Position numbers and translations under genes: made by a program. Positions 9,782 to 20,231 of a stretch of 64,000 nucleotides of DNA are shown here, piece by piece. The notes below the pieces were generated by a model. The model was not told where the DNA came from. It ran no database searches and saw only the letters and a list, made by a program, of their open reading frames with translations. The DNA lies in assembly GCF_003718735.1 (NCBI RefSeq), contig NZ_CP033460.1, positions 992,001 to 1,056,000 of the forward strand. Reading direction: 5' to 3'. The first letter of the stretch is position 1, and each line of letters opens with the position of its first letter. The DNA comes from Staphylococcus debuckii (GTDB lineage: Bacteria; Bacillota; Bacilli; Staphylococcales; Staphylococcaceae).

Positions 9782-11623
9782 ATGAACAATTTGAAGCGCA
9801 GTTCAGGAAATAACAACTCGCCGAAGAAGATGAATTACATGCCTGGCCTCGATGGGTTACGAGCAATTGCGGTTCTAGGAATCATTATTTATCATTTAAA
9901 TAAACAATGGCTCGCAGGCGGTTTCTTAGGTGTAGATACATTCTTTGTTATTTCTGGATATTTGATTACAAGTCTCTTGTTGATTGAATATAAAAAGAAT
10001 GGAAGAATTGATTTAAAAAAATTCTGGTATAGACGAATTAAACGCTTGATACCTGCTATGGTATTTGTGGTCAGCATCGTGACCATTATCACATTGATAT
10101 TACAGAGAGACGAAATCATAAGAGTAAAACAAGATGCATTTGCGGCCCTCTTTTATGTATCCAACTGGTGGTACATTGCTAAAGACGTCAACTATTTTGA
10201 CCAATTCTCATTTGAACCGATGAAACATTTATGGTCATTAGCGATAGAAGAACAATTTTATCTGTTTTTCCCGTTGGTTTTAATCTTATTGCTTCGCAAA
10301 GTTAAAAAACCAAAACAGATTACATTGATTTTTTGGGTAATATCTTTAGTTTCATTGCTTGCAATGGTACTTCTGACACATCCAGGAATGAATTTCTCAC
10401 GTGTATATTTCGGTACAGATACAAGATTGCAAACTTTATTATTAGGCGTAATTTTAGCCTTTGTCTGGCCGCCGAATCGTTTGAAGAAAGATCCACCGCT
10501 CGCGGTGCGTTCTCTCGTAGACATTGTAGGGGTCATTGCATTAGCGATTTTAATCTGTCTCTTCATATATGTAGATGATCAAAGCTATTGGATTTATAAC
10601 GGCGGATTCTACTTGATTTCAGGTATCACATTATTTTTAATTGCCAGTATCGTACATCCGTCTGGGCTCTTAGCCAGATTTATGGGTAATCCTATATTTG
10701 TGTATCTCGGCAAACGTTCGTATAGTTTATATCTATGGCATTTTCCAGTGATTATCTTTACGCATCGTTACTTTGTAGCTGGACAAATTCCAGTATATGT
10801 ATATTTGATTGATTTGCTCTTGACGGTAGGAATGGCAGAGTTCTCATATCGTTATGTAGAAACGCCTTTCCGCAAAAAAGGTTTCAAAGCCTTGTCAGTG
10901 CAAAAATGGACAAAAGGTGCGGTGGTACGTTGGATTCTCATCCTTCTCATCTTGATTCCATTTATCCTGATATTAGCTGGTTTATTCGATAAATATGGAA
11001 AAGATACGGTCGGAGATAAGGCAACACAATTTGATACAAACAGTATTGATAAATATGTAGTTCGACCTATTCCATATGGCAAGATGGACTTCTTAGGCAA
11101 CGGCGGAGGCAAGGAACCTGAAGAGAATACCGAGGTTTATGAAAATGAAAAACCACTCTTAATTGGTGACTCCGTAATGGTAGATATCGGTGAATACTTT
11201 AAAGAAAGTGTTCCGCGTTCAGTGATTGACGGTAAAGTTGGCAGAAACATGTACCAAGCGAAACCACTGATTGATTCTCAATATGGACATTATAATCAAA
11301 AAGGAGACAAGGTTATCATTGAACTAGGTACCAATGGAGATTTCGATAAAAATCAACTTGATTCTGTTATCGATTCATTTGGTAAAGCGGATGTTTATCT
11401 GGTCAACACACGTGTGCCGCGTTCTTATGAAAAACATGTAAACGAATTGATGAAAGAAGCGGCGGATAAACATAAAAATGTGAAATTAGTGGATTGGTAC
11501 AGCAGATCAGCTGGCCACACTGAATACTTTGCTCCTGATGGTATTCATCTAGAATACTCTGGTGTTAAGGCACTCTCTGATGAAATTATTAAAACAATGG
11601 GTTTAAAGAAAGATAAAGATTAG
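9782..11623 (+). CDS. OatA-like membrane acyltransferase (AT3 + SGNH domains)
   Basis: A 613-residue protein of the OatA plan. Residues ~20-380 are an acyltransferase-3 domain of about ten membrane spans, opening with PGLDGLRAIAVLGIIIYHL (the His is catalytic in the family) and FFVISGYLITS. Residues ~440-610 are an extracellular SGNH esterase-like domain with IGDSVMVDIG (Ser), ELGTNG (Asn) and the Asp-His pair in DGIHLEYSG. OatA O-acetylates peptidoglycan MurNAc and gives lysozyme resistance. S. aureus carries oatA elsewhere and a paralogue at this locus beside clpB, so the acceptor (peptidoglycan or another wall polymer) is uncertain and I give no symbol. ATG 9782 follows GAAAGGTAAG. Confidence 0.85.
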   Translation: MNNLKRSSGNNNSPKKMNYMPGLDGLRAIAVLGIIIYHLNKQWLAGGFLGVDTFFVISGYLITSLLLIEYKKNGRIDLKKFWYRRIKRLIPAMVFVVSIVTIITLILQRDEIIRVKQDAFAALFYVSNWWYIAKDVNYFDQFSFEPMKHLWSLAIEEQFYLFFPLVLILLLRKVKKPKQITLIFWVISLVSLLAMVLLTHPGMNFSRVYFGTDTRLQTLLLGVILAFVWPPNRLKKDPPLAVRSLVDIVGVIALAILICLFIYVDDQSYWIYNGGFYLISGITLFLIASIVHPSGLLARFMGNPIFVYLGKRSYSLYLWHFPVIIFTHRYFVAGQIPVYVYLIDLLLTVGMAEFSYRYVETPFRKKGFKALSVQKWTKGAVVRWILILLILIPFILILAGLFDKYGKDTVGDKATQFDTNSIDKYVVRPIPYGKMDFLGNGGGKEPEENTEVYENEKPLLIGDSVMVDIGEYFKESVPRSVIDGKVGRNMYQAKPLIDSQYGHYNQKGDKVIIELGTNGDFDKNQLDSVIDSFGKADVYLVNTRVPRSYEKHVNELMKEAADKHKNVKLVDWYSRSAGHTEYFAPDGIHLEYSGVKALSDEIIKTMGLKKDKD

Positions 11624-11641
11624 ACGCAACTCTTAAAGGTA

Positions 11642-11680
11642 GAGGCTGGGACAACATTTTGTTCCAGCTTCTTCACTTTT
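11642..11680 (+). terminator. GGGACA-type hairpin after the acyltransferase gene
   Basis: GAGGCTGGgACA (11642-11653) pairs with TGTTCCAGCTTC, followed by TTCACTTTT. It is one of several near-identical intergenic hairpins in the window. Confidence 0.75.
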
Positions 11681-11710
11681 AAAATTTTTCTTTTCAGAGA
11701 GGGTAATAGG

Positions 11711-11765
11711 TTGAAATAAGACTTTAAAATAGCTTATACTATTATTAAGGTCAAAGTAAGTCAAA
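11711..11765 (+). promoter_or_regulatory. clpB promoter with CtsR operator
   Basis: A -35 TTGAAA (11711-11716), 18-base spacer and -10 TATACT (11735-11740) are followed at 11749-11765 by the tandem heptads GGTCAAA-GTA-AGTCAAA. This matches the CtsR recognition sequence (A/GGTCAAANANA/GGTCAAA) and covers the transcription start, so heat-shock derepression of clpB is expected. Confidence 0.85.
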
Positions 11766-11816
11766 GTCAAGAGAGGTTCTTGGCTCAGTATACTGAATCG
11801 ACAGAGGTGAAATGAA

Positions 11817-14426
11817 TTGGATGCAAATAAAATGACATATGCTGTGCAAGAGGCATTGCAAGCAGCTATTGAAATTGCTAAGCAGCATGAACAGCAAAGC
11901 GTAGAAGCGGAAGCGGTGTTGCTTGCGGCATTAAATGGAGATGAAAGTCTTTATAAAAGTGTCTTAGAGCGTGCCAATATAGATACAGAAGCGCTTTCTG
12001 AAGCTTATGAAAGTAAATTAAAACACTATGCCACAGTGAAAGGTGACAATGTTCAATACGGACAGTTTATCGGTAATAATACAAATATCCTCTTTAATAA
12101 GGCTGAAACGATTATGGAAGCTTATGAGGATGATTTTGTTTCTATGGAGCATCTTTTGCTTGCGGCGATTGAAACAAATGAAACGACTCAACAATTTGTG
12201 GGTAATAAAGATGAAGTCATCAAAGAAATTATTAAGAAAGTCAGAGGAGGAAATCACGTGACATCTCAAAATCCTGAAGCAAACTATGAAGCACTTGAAA
12301 AATATGGACGTGACTTGGTAGAAGAAGTCCGTCAAGGTAATATGGATCCGGTTATTGGACGTGATGAAGAAATTCGTAATACTATCCGGATTATAAGTCG
12401 AAAAACTAAGAATAATCCTGTATTAATAGGGGAGCCTGGTGTAGGTAAAACGGCTATTGTCGAAGGGTTAGCACAACGTATCGTGAAAAAAGATGTCCCT
12501 GAATCTTTATTAGATAAAACGATTTTCGAATTAGATTTAAGTGCTTTAGTAGCCGGCGCAAAATACCGTGGTGAATTTGAAGAGCGCTTAAAAGCAGTCT
12601 TGAAAGAAATCAAAGATTCAGATGGCAGAATTATCTTGTTCATCGATGAATTGCATATGCTGGTCGGAGCAGGTAAAACAGACGGTGCTATGGATGCCGG
12701 CAATATGTTGAAACCAATGCTTGCGCGTGGTGAGTTGCATTGTATCGGTGCAACTACTTTAAATGAATATCGTGAATATATTGAGAAAGATTCTGCCTTA
12801 GAACGTCGTTTCCAAAAAGTAGGCGTGTCTGAACCAGATGTAGAAGATACGATTTCAATCTTGCGTGGATTAAAAGAACGTTATGAAGTTTATCATGGTG
12901 TCAGAATTCAAGACCGTGCATTAGTGGCTGCAGCAGAATTATCAGACCGTTACATTACAGACCGTTTCTTACCAGATAAAGCGATTGATTTAGTAGACCA
13001 AGCTTGTGCAACTATTCGTACTGAAATGGGTTCTAACCCAACAGAACTCGATCAAGTCAATCGTCGAGTAATGCAGTTGGAAATTGAAGAAAATGCTTTG
13101 AAACATGAATCAGACAGTGTCAGTCAACAACGTCTGAAAGAATTGCAAGAAGAACTATCTAATGAAAAAGAAAAACAATCTTCTCTTCAATCTCGTGTGG
13201 AACAAGAAAAAGAAAAAATTGCGAAACTGCAAGAAAAACGCGCAGAATTAGATGAAAGTCGTAAAGCATTGGAAGATGCAGAAAATAATTATGATTTGGA
13301 AAAAGCCGCAGAATTACAACATGGCAAAATTCCGAAATTGGAAAAAGAATTACGTGATTTAGAAGATGCCTTCCAAGATGAACAAAGTGAAGATCACGAA
13401 AGAATTATTCGCGAAATTGTTACTGATGAAGAAATTGGAGATATTGTCAGTCAATGGACAGGTATTCCAGTTACTAAATTAGTCGAAAGCGAACGTGACA
13501 AATTATTGCATTTGAATGATATCTTACATGAACGTGTGGTCGGACAAGACAGAGCGGTGGATTTAGTCGCAGATGCGGTTATCAGAGCAAGAGCTGGTAT
13601 CAAAGACCCTAATCGTCCGATCGGCAGTTTCTTATTCTTAGGTCCTACCGGTGTAGGTAAGACAGAATTAGCTAAAGCTTTAGCTTCTTCCTTATTTGAT
13701 TCAGAAAAACACATGATTCGTATTGATATGAGTGAATATATGGAAAAACATTCCGTTTCAAGATTGATTGGAGCGCCTCCAGGCTATGTAGGTCATGATG
13801 AAGGGGGACAATTAACAGAAGCAGTACGTCGTAACCCTTATTCTGTTATCTTGTTAGATGAAGTTGAAAAAGCACATTCAGATGTGTTCAATGTCTTACT
13901 GCAAATCTTAGATGAAGGCCACTTGACTGATTCTAAAGGACGTAATGTAGATTTCAAAAATACGATTATTATTATGACAAGTAATATCGGTTCTCAAATT
14001 TTACTTGAACAAGTAAAAGAAACAGGTGTGATTTCTGAAACTACAGAATCAGCAGTGATGACCAGCTTAAATCAATACTTTAAACCTGAAATTCTCAATC
14101 GTATGGATGACATTGTGCTCTTCCGTCCATTATCAGTTGGCGACATGAGTATGATTGTAGAAAAAATCCTTACAGAACTTAATATTCGCTTACTTGATCA
14201 ACGTATTTCTATTGAAGTGTCAGATGCAGCGAAAAAATGGTTAGGTGAAGAAGCTTACGAACCTCAATTTGGTGCAAGACCTTTAAAACGTTTTGTACAA
14301 CGTCAAATTGAAACACCATTAGCACGTATGATGATTAAAGAATCTTTACCAGAAGGTACCACTGTAAAAGTTGATTTAGGTGAGAATGAATTAAACTTCA
14401 AAGTAGAAGAAGCATCATTAAATTAA
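11817..14426 (+). CDS. clpB: ATP-dependent disaggregase ClpB
   Basis: An 869-residue Hsp100 chaperone that pulls proteins out of aggregates together with DnaK. It has an N-terminal Clp repeat domain (~1-145), a first AAA+ module with Walker A GEPGVGKT at 205-212, the long coiled-coil middle domain (~410-525) rich in Lys/Glu/Gln that separates ClpB from ClpC, and a second AAA+ module with GPTGVGKT at 609-616 and the sensor region [11 protein letters not shown] near 820. It starts at TTG 11817 ([11 protein letters not shown]), matching the N-terminus known for S. aureus ClpB; GAGGTGAAATGAA precedes it. The gene is monocistronic and under CtsR-type control. Confidence 0.97.
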   Translation: MDANKMTYAVQEALQAAIEIAKQHEQQSVEAEAVLLAALNGDESLYKSVLERANIDTEALSEAYESKLKHYATVKGDNVQYGQFIGNNTNILFNKAETIMEAYEDDFVSMEHLLLAAIETNETTQQFVGNKDEVIKEIIKKVRGGNHVTSQNPEANYEALEKYGRDLVEEVRQGNMDPVIGRDEEIRNTIRIISRKTKNNPVLIGEPGVGKTAIVEGLAQRIVKKDVPESLLDKTIFELDLSALVAGAKYRGEFEERLKAVLKEIKDSDGRIILFIDELHMLVGAGKTDGAMDAGNMLKPMLARGELHCIGATTLNEYREYIEKDSALERRFQKVGVSEPDVEDTISILRGLKERYEVYHGVRIQDRALVAAAELSDRYITDRFLPDKAIDLVDQACATIRTEMGSNPTELDQVNRRVMQLEIEENALKHESDSVSQQRLKELQEELSNEKEKQSSLQSRVEQEKEKIAKLQEKRAELDESRKALEDAENNYDLEKAAELQHGKIPKLEKELRDLEDAFQDEQSEDHERIIREIVTDEEIGDIVSQWTGIPVTKLVESERDKLLHLNDILHERVVGQDRAVDLVADAVIRARAGIKDPNRPIGSFLFLGPTGVGKTELAKALASSLFDSEKHMIRIDMSEYMEKHSVSRLIGAPPGYVGHDEGGQLTEAVRRNPYSVILLDEVEKAHSDVFNVLLQILDEGHLTDSKGRNVDFKNTIIIMTSNIGSQILLEQVKETGVISETTESAVMTSLNQYFKPEILNRMDDIVLFRPLSVGDMSMIVEKILTELNIRLLDQRISIEVSDAAKKWLGEEAYEPQFGARPLKRFVQRQIETPLARMMIKESLPEGTTVKVDLGENELNFKVEEASLN

Positions 14427-14437
14427 TGAAGAACATG

Positions 14438-14480
14438 AAAAGGCTGGAATCTCTTAATTTTAAGAGATTCCAGCCTTTTT
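14438..14480. terminator. Bidirectional terminator between clpB and the DUF2929 gene
   Basis: A near-perfect 20-base-pair stem, AAAGGCTGGAATCTCTTAA and its complement, flanked by A- and T-rich ends so that it works on both strands. Confidence 0.9.
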
Positions 14481-14492
14481 AAAATAAATTTA

Positions 14493-14696
14493 TCACTGTT
14501 TGCTGTCTTCAACAGGAGTTGAATCTTTAACTGGTTTCATGAGTGCATCTAAAATTGCGACTACAATTGTGAAGATGACTGCAAATACGATTGGGATAAT
14601 AAAATTCAATTTACCGCCGCCTGCTAAACTGTTTAATACAAAGTTCACCATTTCAAGCAGCAATACTGACCAGAATAGTACCATAATGTATCTCAT
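14493..14696 (-). CDS. YjzD-like DUF2929 small membrane protein
   Basis: A 67-residue protein with two transmembrane segments (about 2-20 and 33-53) and a short charged tail. Small DUF2929 proteins of the YjzD type are found divergently next to fabH in Bacillus and Staphylococcus, as here; their role is unknown. I start it at ATG 14696 (MRYIMVLFWS), 8 bases after GGAGG, rather than at the ATG five codons upstream, which overlaps that ribosome site. Confidence 0.75.
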   Translation of the reverse strand: MRYIMVLFWSVLLLEMVNFVLNSLAGGGKLNFIIPIVFAVIFTIVVAILDALMKPVKDSTPVEDSKQ

Positions 14697-14914
14697 CTGT
14701 AGTGCCTCCATAGAATTATCTTTAGTTTAATTATAGATTACAACAAGAACTTTGTATAGTGATGATAGTAAAATTGAGTATTTTCTCTGGATTTAATTTT
14801 AATCTGCATATCAGAATAATTGTGATACAGGGCCTCAGATATTATAATAGTAGAAGTAATTCCATAAGATATGATAGTTAAAGCACTTGTATTTAAAAAG
14901 TGGAATATGATAAA

Positions 14915-14931
14915 TTAATACCTGGTATTAA
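14915..14931 (+). promoter_or_regulatory. FapR operator upstream of fabH-fabF
   Basis: TTAATACCTGGTATTAA is a perfect 17-base palindrome centred on CCTGG. It is one substitution per half-site away from the FapR consensus TTAGTACCTGGTACTAA. It lies 26 bases before the fabH start, within the likely promoter/start region, so malonyl-CoA-responsive control is expected. Confidence 0.88.
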
Positions 14932-14956
14932 AAATTTTTTAAGAAGGTGTAAAACC

Positions 14957-15898
14957 ATGGACGTGGGTATTAAAGGTTTCGGAACTTATGTTCCGGAAAA
15001 GGTAGTTGACAATGCCTATTTTGAAAGTTTTTTAGAAACATCAGATGAATGGATTTCTAAAATGACAGGAATTAAAGAACGCAGATGGGCAGGAGAAGAT
15101 CAAGAAACATCAGATCTTGCATATGAAGCGAGCGTTAAAGCAATTAAAGATGCAGGTATTCAACCTGAAGATATAGATATGGTTATCGTGGCAACTTCAA
15201 CTGGAGATTTTCCATTTCCAACTGTAGCTAATATGCTTCAAGAGCGACTTGGATTAGGTAAAGTAGCGACAATGGATCAACTTGCAGCTTGTTCAGGCTT
15301 TATGTATTCATTAATTACTGCTAAACAATATGTATTATCAGGCGATTATCAAAATATATTAGTAGTCGGTGTAGATAAATTATCTAAAATCACAAATATG
15401 ACGGACCGCTCTACTGCTATTCTTTTCGGAGACGGCGCAGGTGCTGCTGTAATAGGTGAAGTGTCAGAAGGACGCGGAATTATCAGTTACGAAATGGGCT
15501 CTGACGGCAGTGGCGGTAAATATTTATATCTTAATCCGGAAAATGGTAAAATCTTCATGAATGGGCGTGAAGTCTTTAAATTTGCAGTACGTATTATGGG
15601 AGAAGCTTCACGTAATGTAGTTGATAAAGCAGGTATGACTGCAGATGACGTAGATATGTTTATTCCACATCAAGCGAATATCAGAATTATGGAATCAGCT
15701 CGAGAACGTTTAGGAATCCCTAAAGAAAAAATGAGCGTTTCAGTAAATAAATACGGCAATACTTCAGCGGCTTCTATTCCGTTAAGTATCGGCCAAGAAC
15801 TTGAAAACGGCAGAATTAAAGATGATGATGTCTTAGTTCTTGTTGGATTCGGCGGCGGCCTGACTTGGGGCGCAATTACACTAAGATGGGGAAAATAG
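14957..15898 (+). CDS. fabH: 3-oxoacyl-[acyl-carrier-protein] synthase III, FabH
   Basis: A 313-residue condensing enzyme that starts type II fatty acid synthesis by joining acetyl- or branched acyl-CoA to malonyl-ACP. The catalytic triad is visible at the positions known for S. aureus FabH: Cys112 in AACSGFMY, His238 in IPHQANIRI and Asn268 in [17 protein letters not shown] closes the protein. I start it at ATG 14957 ([13 protein letters not shown]), after AAGAAGGTG, not at the 19-codon upstream extension, which would begin before the FapR operator. It is followed 11 bases later by fabF. Confidence 0.97.
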   Translation: MDVGIKGFGTYVPEKVVDNAYFESFLETSDEWISKMTGIKERRWAGEDQETSDLAYEASVKAIKDAGIQPEDIDMVIVATSTGDFPFPTVANMLQERLGLGKVATMDQLAACSGFMYSLITAKQYVLSGDYQNILVVGVDKLSKITNMTDRSTAILFGDGAGAAVIGEVSEGRGIISYEMGSDGSGGKYLYLNPENGKIFMNGREVFKFAVRIMGEASRNVVDKAGMTADDVDMFIPHQANIRIMESARERLGIPKEKMSVSVNKYGNTSAASIPLSIGQELENGRIKDDDVLVLVGFGGGLTWGAITLRWGK

Positions 15899-15909
15899 GA
15901 GGATAAAGT

Positions 15910-17154
15910 ATGAGCAAAGAGCAACGCGTTGTAATTACAGGACTAGGCGCATTATCTCCACTAGGTAATGATGCACAAACTTCATGGGAAAATGCCTTGA
16001 AAGGTGTAAATGGTATTGATGAAATTACACGCATCGATACTTCTGATTATAATGTACACCTAGGCGGAGAACTAAAAGACTTTAATATTGAAGATTATAT
16101 CGAGAGAAAAGAAGCACGCCGTATGGATCGCTTCACTCAATATGCAGTAGTTGCTGCAAGAGAAGCGGTAAAGGATGCGCAATTAGATATTAATGATACT
16201 AACGCTGATAGAATCGGTGTATGGATTGGTTCAGGTATCGGCGGAATGGAAACATTTGAGGTTGCACATAGCCAATTACTTAACCGTGGTCCTCGCCGTG
16301 TCAGCCCATTCTTTGTACCAATGTTGATTCCAGATATGGCAACAGGTCAAGTATCTATTGATTTAGGTGCTAAAGGCCCTAACGGCTCAACAGTAACTGC
16401 TTGCGCAACAGGTACCAATTCAATTGGTGAAGCATTTAAAATCATTCAACGCGGTGATGCTGATGCTATGATTACAGGCGGCAGTGAAGCACCTATTACA
16501 CATATGGCAATCGCAGGTTTCAGTGCAAGCCGTGCCTTGTCTACAAACGATGACAAAGAAACAGCTTGCCGTCCATTCCAAGAAGGCCGTGACGGCTTCG
16601 TTATGGGCGAAGGTGCAGGCGTATTAGTGATTGAATCATTAGAATCTGCTCAAGCACGTGGTGCAGAAATTTATGCGGAAATTGTAGGTTATGGTTCAAC
16701 AGGTGACGCTTACCATATTACTGCTCCAGCTCCTGAAGGCGAAGGTGGTTCTCGCGCAATGCAAGCAGCTATGGATGATGCAGGTATTCAACCTAAAGAT
16801 GTCCAATATTTAAATGCTCATGGTACAAGTACGCCAGTGGGTGACTTAAATGAAGTATTGGCAATTAAAAATACTTTCGGCGATGCTGCAAACAGCTTGA
16901 AAGTCAGCTCAACTAAATCAATGACAGGTCATTTATTAGGGGCTACAGGTGGTTTAGAAGCTATCTTCTCAGCACTTTCAATTCGCGACAGCAAAGTTGC
17001 ACCGACAATTCATGCGGTAACTCCAGATCCAGAATGCGATTTAGATTTTGTACCGAATGAAGCTCAAGATTTAGATATTACTTATGCAATGAGTAACAGT
17101 CTTGGATTTGGCGGACATAATGCAGTTCTTGTATTGAAAAAATTTGCAGACTAA
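15910..17154 (+). CDS. fabF: 3-oxoacyl-[acyl-carrier-protein] synthase II, FabF
   Basis: A 414-residue beta-ketoacyl-ACP synthase that extends fatty acid chains. The active-site cysteine is Cys165 in [11 protein letters not shown]; the two histidines are in [11 protein letters not shown] and [10 protein letters not shown], and [10 protein letters not shown] closes the fold. AGGAGGATAAAGT precedes ATG 15910, directly after fabH, so the two are one operon under the FapR box. A stem-loop terminator follows (17174-17217). Confidence 0.97.
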   Translation: MSKEQRVVITGLGALSPLGNDAQTSWENALKGVNGIDEITRIDTSDYNVHLGGELKDFNIEDYIERKEARRMDRFTQYAVVAAREAVKDAQLDINDTNADRIGVWIGSGIGGMETFEVAHSQLLNRGPRRVSPFFVPMLIPDMATGQVSIDLGAKGPNGSTVTACATGTNSIGEAFKIIQRGDADAMITGGSEAPITHMAIAGFSASRALSTNDDKETACRPFQEGRDGFVMGEGAGVLVIESLESAQARGAEIYAEIVGYGSTGDAYHITAPAPEGEGGSRAMQAAMDDAGIQPKDVQYLNAHGTSTPVGDLNEVLAIKNTFGDAANSLKVSSTKSMTGHLLGATGGLEAIFSALSIRDSKVAPTIHAVTPDPECDLDFVPNEAQDLDITYAMSNSLGFGGHNAVLVLKKFAD

Positions 17155-17173
17155 ACGTATTATTAAATGAATG

Positions 17174-17217
17174 AAAAGCATTTGAAGCGATAAATCGAAT
17201 CGTTTCAAATGCTTTTT
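17174..17217 (+). terminator. Terminator of fabHF
   Basis: AAAAGCATTTGAAGCGAT pairs with ATCGTTTCAAATGCTTTT with one mismatch; a run of seven T follows. Confidence 0.88.
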
Positions 17218-17383
17218 TTATTTTTAGATTTTTAGCAAGTGTTAGAAGTATAAATACTTAACTTAGAATAAAAGTATTATTTTAGGGATAATTGTATATA
17301 ATGAAGTTAACTGTTTTTTTAAATTTTACTGCAACTTATTAAAATAATATGTACAAATTAATTATCAGAGGAGGGTGAAAAGC

Positions 17384-18622
17384 ATGCGACAATTTAATCA
17401 ACTTTCCAGAACATTAAAAGCTAGAATGCTCTGCGACTTTTTGTTAACCCTCTCTAGTACTGCGATTTTACCATTCATGGCGCTTTACTTGACTACAATG
17501 ATTAATGCAGTTTTTACTGGTATTTTCTTAATGACGACTATAATTGTCGGATTTATTGTGTCTTTTATCGGAGGTTATGTTTCTGATCACTTTGAGCGCA
17601 AAAGAGTAATCAGTTTTGTCCACGGTATTTATACATTTTGTTTAGTTGTACTGATAATTACAGTGAATATGCATGACATCGGTTTAATCTTATTTTGCAC
17701 TACCTTCTTCATCTTTACTATTACCAATTCTTTCAAAATGCCTATTCTAGAGGCAGCAGTTATGGATGCCATTCATCCAGCAAAGCGCGAGTTCATATAT
17801 CGTTTTTTCTATTGGATGAATAACATCGCGACTGCAATCGGCATGTTAATCGGTGCAGCGTTATATGCTGAACATCGTCACGTGCTATTTGGGCTTTTTC
17901 TCGTTGCGAACTTGATCAGTTGGTACGCCTTTGTATTCATCTATGATGTGCATCAGAAATTTGCGAATCATGATTCTTTAGATTCTGTGGTGAAAAAGTT
18001 TGTGCGCGGTTACGTTCAAGTCTTTAAAGATAAATCTTATAGCATTTTGGTTTTGGCATTCAGTTTGGTCTTCATGGCTGAAGCAAGCCTCGATACTTAT
18101 GTCGTTGTTCGTCTGCAAAAGACATTTGAGCCGCTTTCTTTTTTAGGAATTGAAATTGATGGCGTGCGTATTTTTACTTCGATTATGATTGTCAATACAA
18201 TCACTGTGGTATTCTTAACATTTTATATTAATCGCTTAGTAGAAAGCTATTCGAAGAAAGTGATATTTCTAATCGGAATGATTTGTTATACGTTTGGTTA
18301 TGGCATGATAACTTCTGCTAATACATTCTTATTAATTATAGTGTTTGCATTTATCGCAACTATTGGAGAAATTATCTATTCTCCGATTTATAATGCTGAA
18401 AGGTTTGCATTAACACCTGAGGATGCGAGAGGTGTATACAGTTCAATCAGTTCATTGGGTTTTACAACTTCAAAAATACTCGCCCAATTAGGTTTGGTGA
18501 TTGGAGCATTTCTGACCCCATGGATGATGTCTATTTATACTGGTTTGATAGTTTTAATCGGATTCATCTTAATGTATTTAGTATTGTTTAAAACATCCAA
18601 AGTACCAGAAAACCAAAAATAA
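17384..18622 (+). CDS. Major facilitator superfamily transporter
   Basis: A 412-residue protein with about twelve hydrophobic spans. The loop between spans 2 and 3 reads GGYVSDHFERKRV, the MFS signature (GxxxDrxGRkr type). It resembles drug/peptide-type MFS exporters, but the substrate cannot be named. It starts at ATG 17384 behind GAGGAGGG; an in-frame GTG at 17375 sits inside that ribosome site. It stands alone between fabHF and the DUF3899 gene, with a shared terminator at 18629-18657. Confidence 0.82.
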   Translation: MRQFNQLSRTLKARMLCDFLLTLSSTAILPFMALYLTTMINAVFTGIFLMTTIIVGFIVSFIGGYVSDHFERKRVISFVHGIYTFCLVVLIITVNMHDIGLILFCTTFFIFTITNSFKMPILEAAVMDAIHPAKREFIYRFFYWMNNIATAIGMLIGAALYAEHRHVLFGLFLVANLISWYAFVFIYDVHQKFANHDSLDSVVKKFVRGYVQVFKDKSYSILVLAFSLVFMAEASLDTYVVVRLQKTFEPLSFLGIEIDGVRIFTSIMIVNTITVVFLTFYINRLVESYSKKVIFLIGMICYTFGYGMITSANTFLLIIVFAFIATIGEIIYSPIYNAERFALTPEDARGVYSSISSLGFTTSKILAQLGLVIGAFLTPWMMSIYTGLIVLIGFILMYLVLFKTSKVPENQK

Positions 18623-18628
18623 AAAGTT

Positions 18629-18657
18629 AAAACGGCGACGTGAGGTTGCCGTTTTTT
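18629..18657. terminator. Bidirectional terminator between MFS and DUF3899 genes
   Basis: AAAACGGCGACG and GGTTGCCGTTTT pair around a TGA loop, with A and T runs on both sides. Confidence 0.85.
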
Positions 18658-19030
18658 AAAAAGTCAATATTGCACATAAACATAAAAATATGAAAAGTGC
18701 ATTTATAATTGTTATCCGCTTTGCCCAAGCTTCTACTAAATAGAAATCTCTCTTTGCTTGTTTAGGATTCATAAATTCATCATCTTTCCAGGCTTTTTGA
18801 TGCTTCTTACCAGCCATCTGATAGCGAATACGTCTAAAACCATAGCTGGTCGCATCAAAGACGCCATCTTGAACTAAGATAACTACAAACCCCGCAATAA
18901 ATAAGACCATACTGACGATAAATAAAATGTCTATATAATTTGGCCATGTATGTGCCTTGAATCCCCAAATTATTAAACTTACTAAAGGTGCAAATAACAC
19001 CCAAATTAACCATTGTATATATTTATTCAT
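18656..19030 (-). CDS. DUF3899 membrane protein
   Basis: A 124-residue protein with three hydrophobic stretches: 5-22 (IQWLIWVLFAPLVSLIIW), 32-53 and 102-122. A basic middle region (about 60-95) contains YGFRRIRYQM. The size, topology and position between fabF and the opp operon match the DUF3899 proteins found at this place in other staphylococci. Function unknown. It starts at ATG 19030, after GGGGTTAAAAA; the stop falls in the shared terminator. Confidence 0.78.
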   Translation of the reverse strand: MNKYIQWLIWVLFAPLVSLIIWGFKAHTWPNYIDILFIVSMVLFIAGFVVILVQDGVFDATSYGFRRIRYQMAGKKHQKAWKDDEFMNPKQAKRDFYLVEAWAKRITIINALFIFLCLCAILTF

Positions 19031-19208
19031 TTTTTAACCCCAATCAGTAAAATTATATTCCGTCCCAACTATTAATGATAACTATAAATAATTTTTCATA
19101 GAAATTCAAAAAGATTTAAAAGTTGCCAATCCCTTGTTAATCCTAAGTTTATTATACATGTTTTACGGAACTTTTTGTTGCAAGATTTAAATTATTCAAA
19201 AAATTATG

Positions 19209-19262
19209 TTGATTTAGAATGCAAACTATCGATATAATAATATTAAAATATTTCTGAATAAT
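19209..19262 (+). promoter_or_regulatory. opp operon promoter with a weak CodY-like box
   Basis: TTGATT (19209-19214), 18 bases, TATAAT (19233-19238). At 19248-19262 ATATTTCTGAATAAT shares the CTGA centre with the CodY consensus but has four mismatches. Oligopeptide permeases are known CodY targets in staphylococci, so the match may be real, but it is weak. Confidence 0.45.
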
Positions 19263-19304
19263 TAGAAGGGAATGTTTATTTTGGACTTATAAGGGGGATT
19301 GTCA

Positions 19305-20231
19305 ATGCTTAGATATGTACTCAAACGTTTTGGATACATGTTGATTTCTTTGTTCATCATTATGACTATCACTTTCTTCTTAATGAAATTGATGCCAGGT
19401 TCACCATTTAATGATGCAAAGTTAAGTGCTGATCAAAAGGAAATTTTAAATGAGACATACGGTTTAAATGATCCAGTCATCGTGCAGTACTTACATTATC
19501 TGAAAAACGTAGTTACAGGAGATTTCGGAGTATCGTTCCAATATCATAACCAACCTGTTTGGGATTTAATACAGCCTAGATTAGGACCTTCCATGGAAAT
19601 GGGATTAACGGCGATGGTTATCGGTATAATTTTAGGATTGATTTTGGGGGTAGCAGCTGCAACGAAACAAAACACATGGGTGGATTACTCATCTACAGTA
19701 ATTTCAGTTATTGCTGTATCAGTTCCATCATTCGTATTAGCAGTATTGTTACAATATGTATTTTCAGTAAGATTAAGATGGTTCCCAGTAGCAGGTTGGG
19801 AAGGCATTTCTACAGCCGTCTTACCATCTCTAGCACTTTCAGCGGGCGTACTTGCAACTGTTGCACGATACATACGAGCGGAAATGATTGAAGTGCTGAG
19901 TTCGGATTATATCTTATTAGCAAGAGCCAAAGGGAATTCTATGATGCGTGTGCTTTTCGGTCATGCACTAAGAAATGCTTTAATTCCAGTTATTACAATT
20001 ATCGTTCCGATGTTAGCAGGTATTTTAACAGGGACACTAACAATCGAGAACATCTTCGGGGTACCAGGACTAGGGGATCAATTCGTAAGATCCATTCAAA
20101 CGAATGACTTCTCTGTCATTATGGCCACTACACTTTTATTCAGTACGTTATTTATTGTATCGATTTTCATTGTAGATATTCTGTATGGAATTATCGATCC
20201 GCGTATTAGAGTGCAAGGAGGTAAGAAATAA
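19305..20231 (+). CDS. oppB: Oligopeptide ABC transporter permease OppB
   Basis: A 308-residue membrane permease of the DppB/OppB family. The N-terminus MLRYVLKRFGYMLISLFIIMT is the typical first span, six spans follow, and the EAA loop (YILLARAKG near 198-206, then RNALIPVITI) that docks with the ATPase subunits is clear. It starts at ATG 19305 after AAGGGGGAT. This is the first gene of a five-gene operon oppBCDFA, and its stop overlaps the oppC start (TAATG). Confidence 0.94.
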   Translation: MLRYVLKRFGYMLISLFIIMTITFFLMKLMPGSPFNDAKLSADQKEILNETYGLNDPVIVQYLHYLKNVVTGDFGVSFQYHNQPVWDLIQPRLGPSMEMGLTAMVIGIILGLILGVAAATKQNTWVDYSSTVISVIAVSVPSFVLAVLLQYVFSVRLRWFPVAGWEGISTAVLPSLALSAGVLATVARYIRAEMIEVLSSDYILLARAKGNSMMRVLFGHALRNALIPVITIIVPMLAGILTGTLTIENIFGVPGLGDQFVRSIQTNDFSVIMATTLLFSTLFIVSIFIVDILYGIIDPRIRVQGGKK

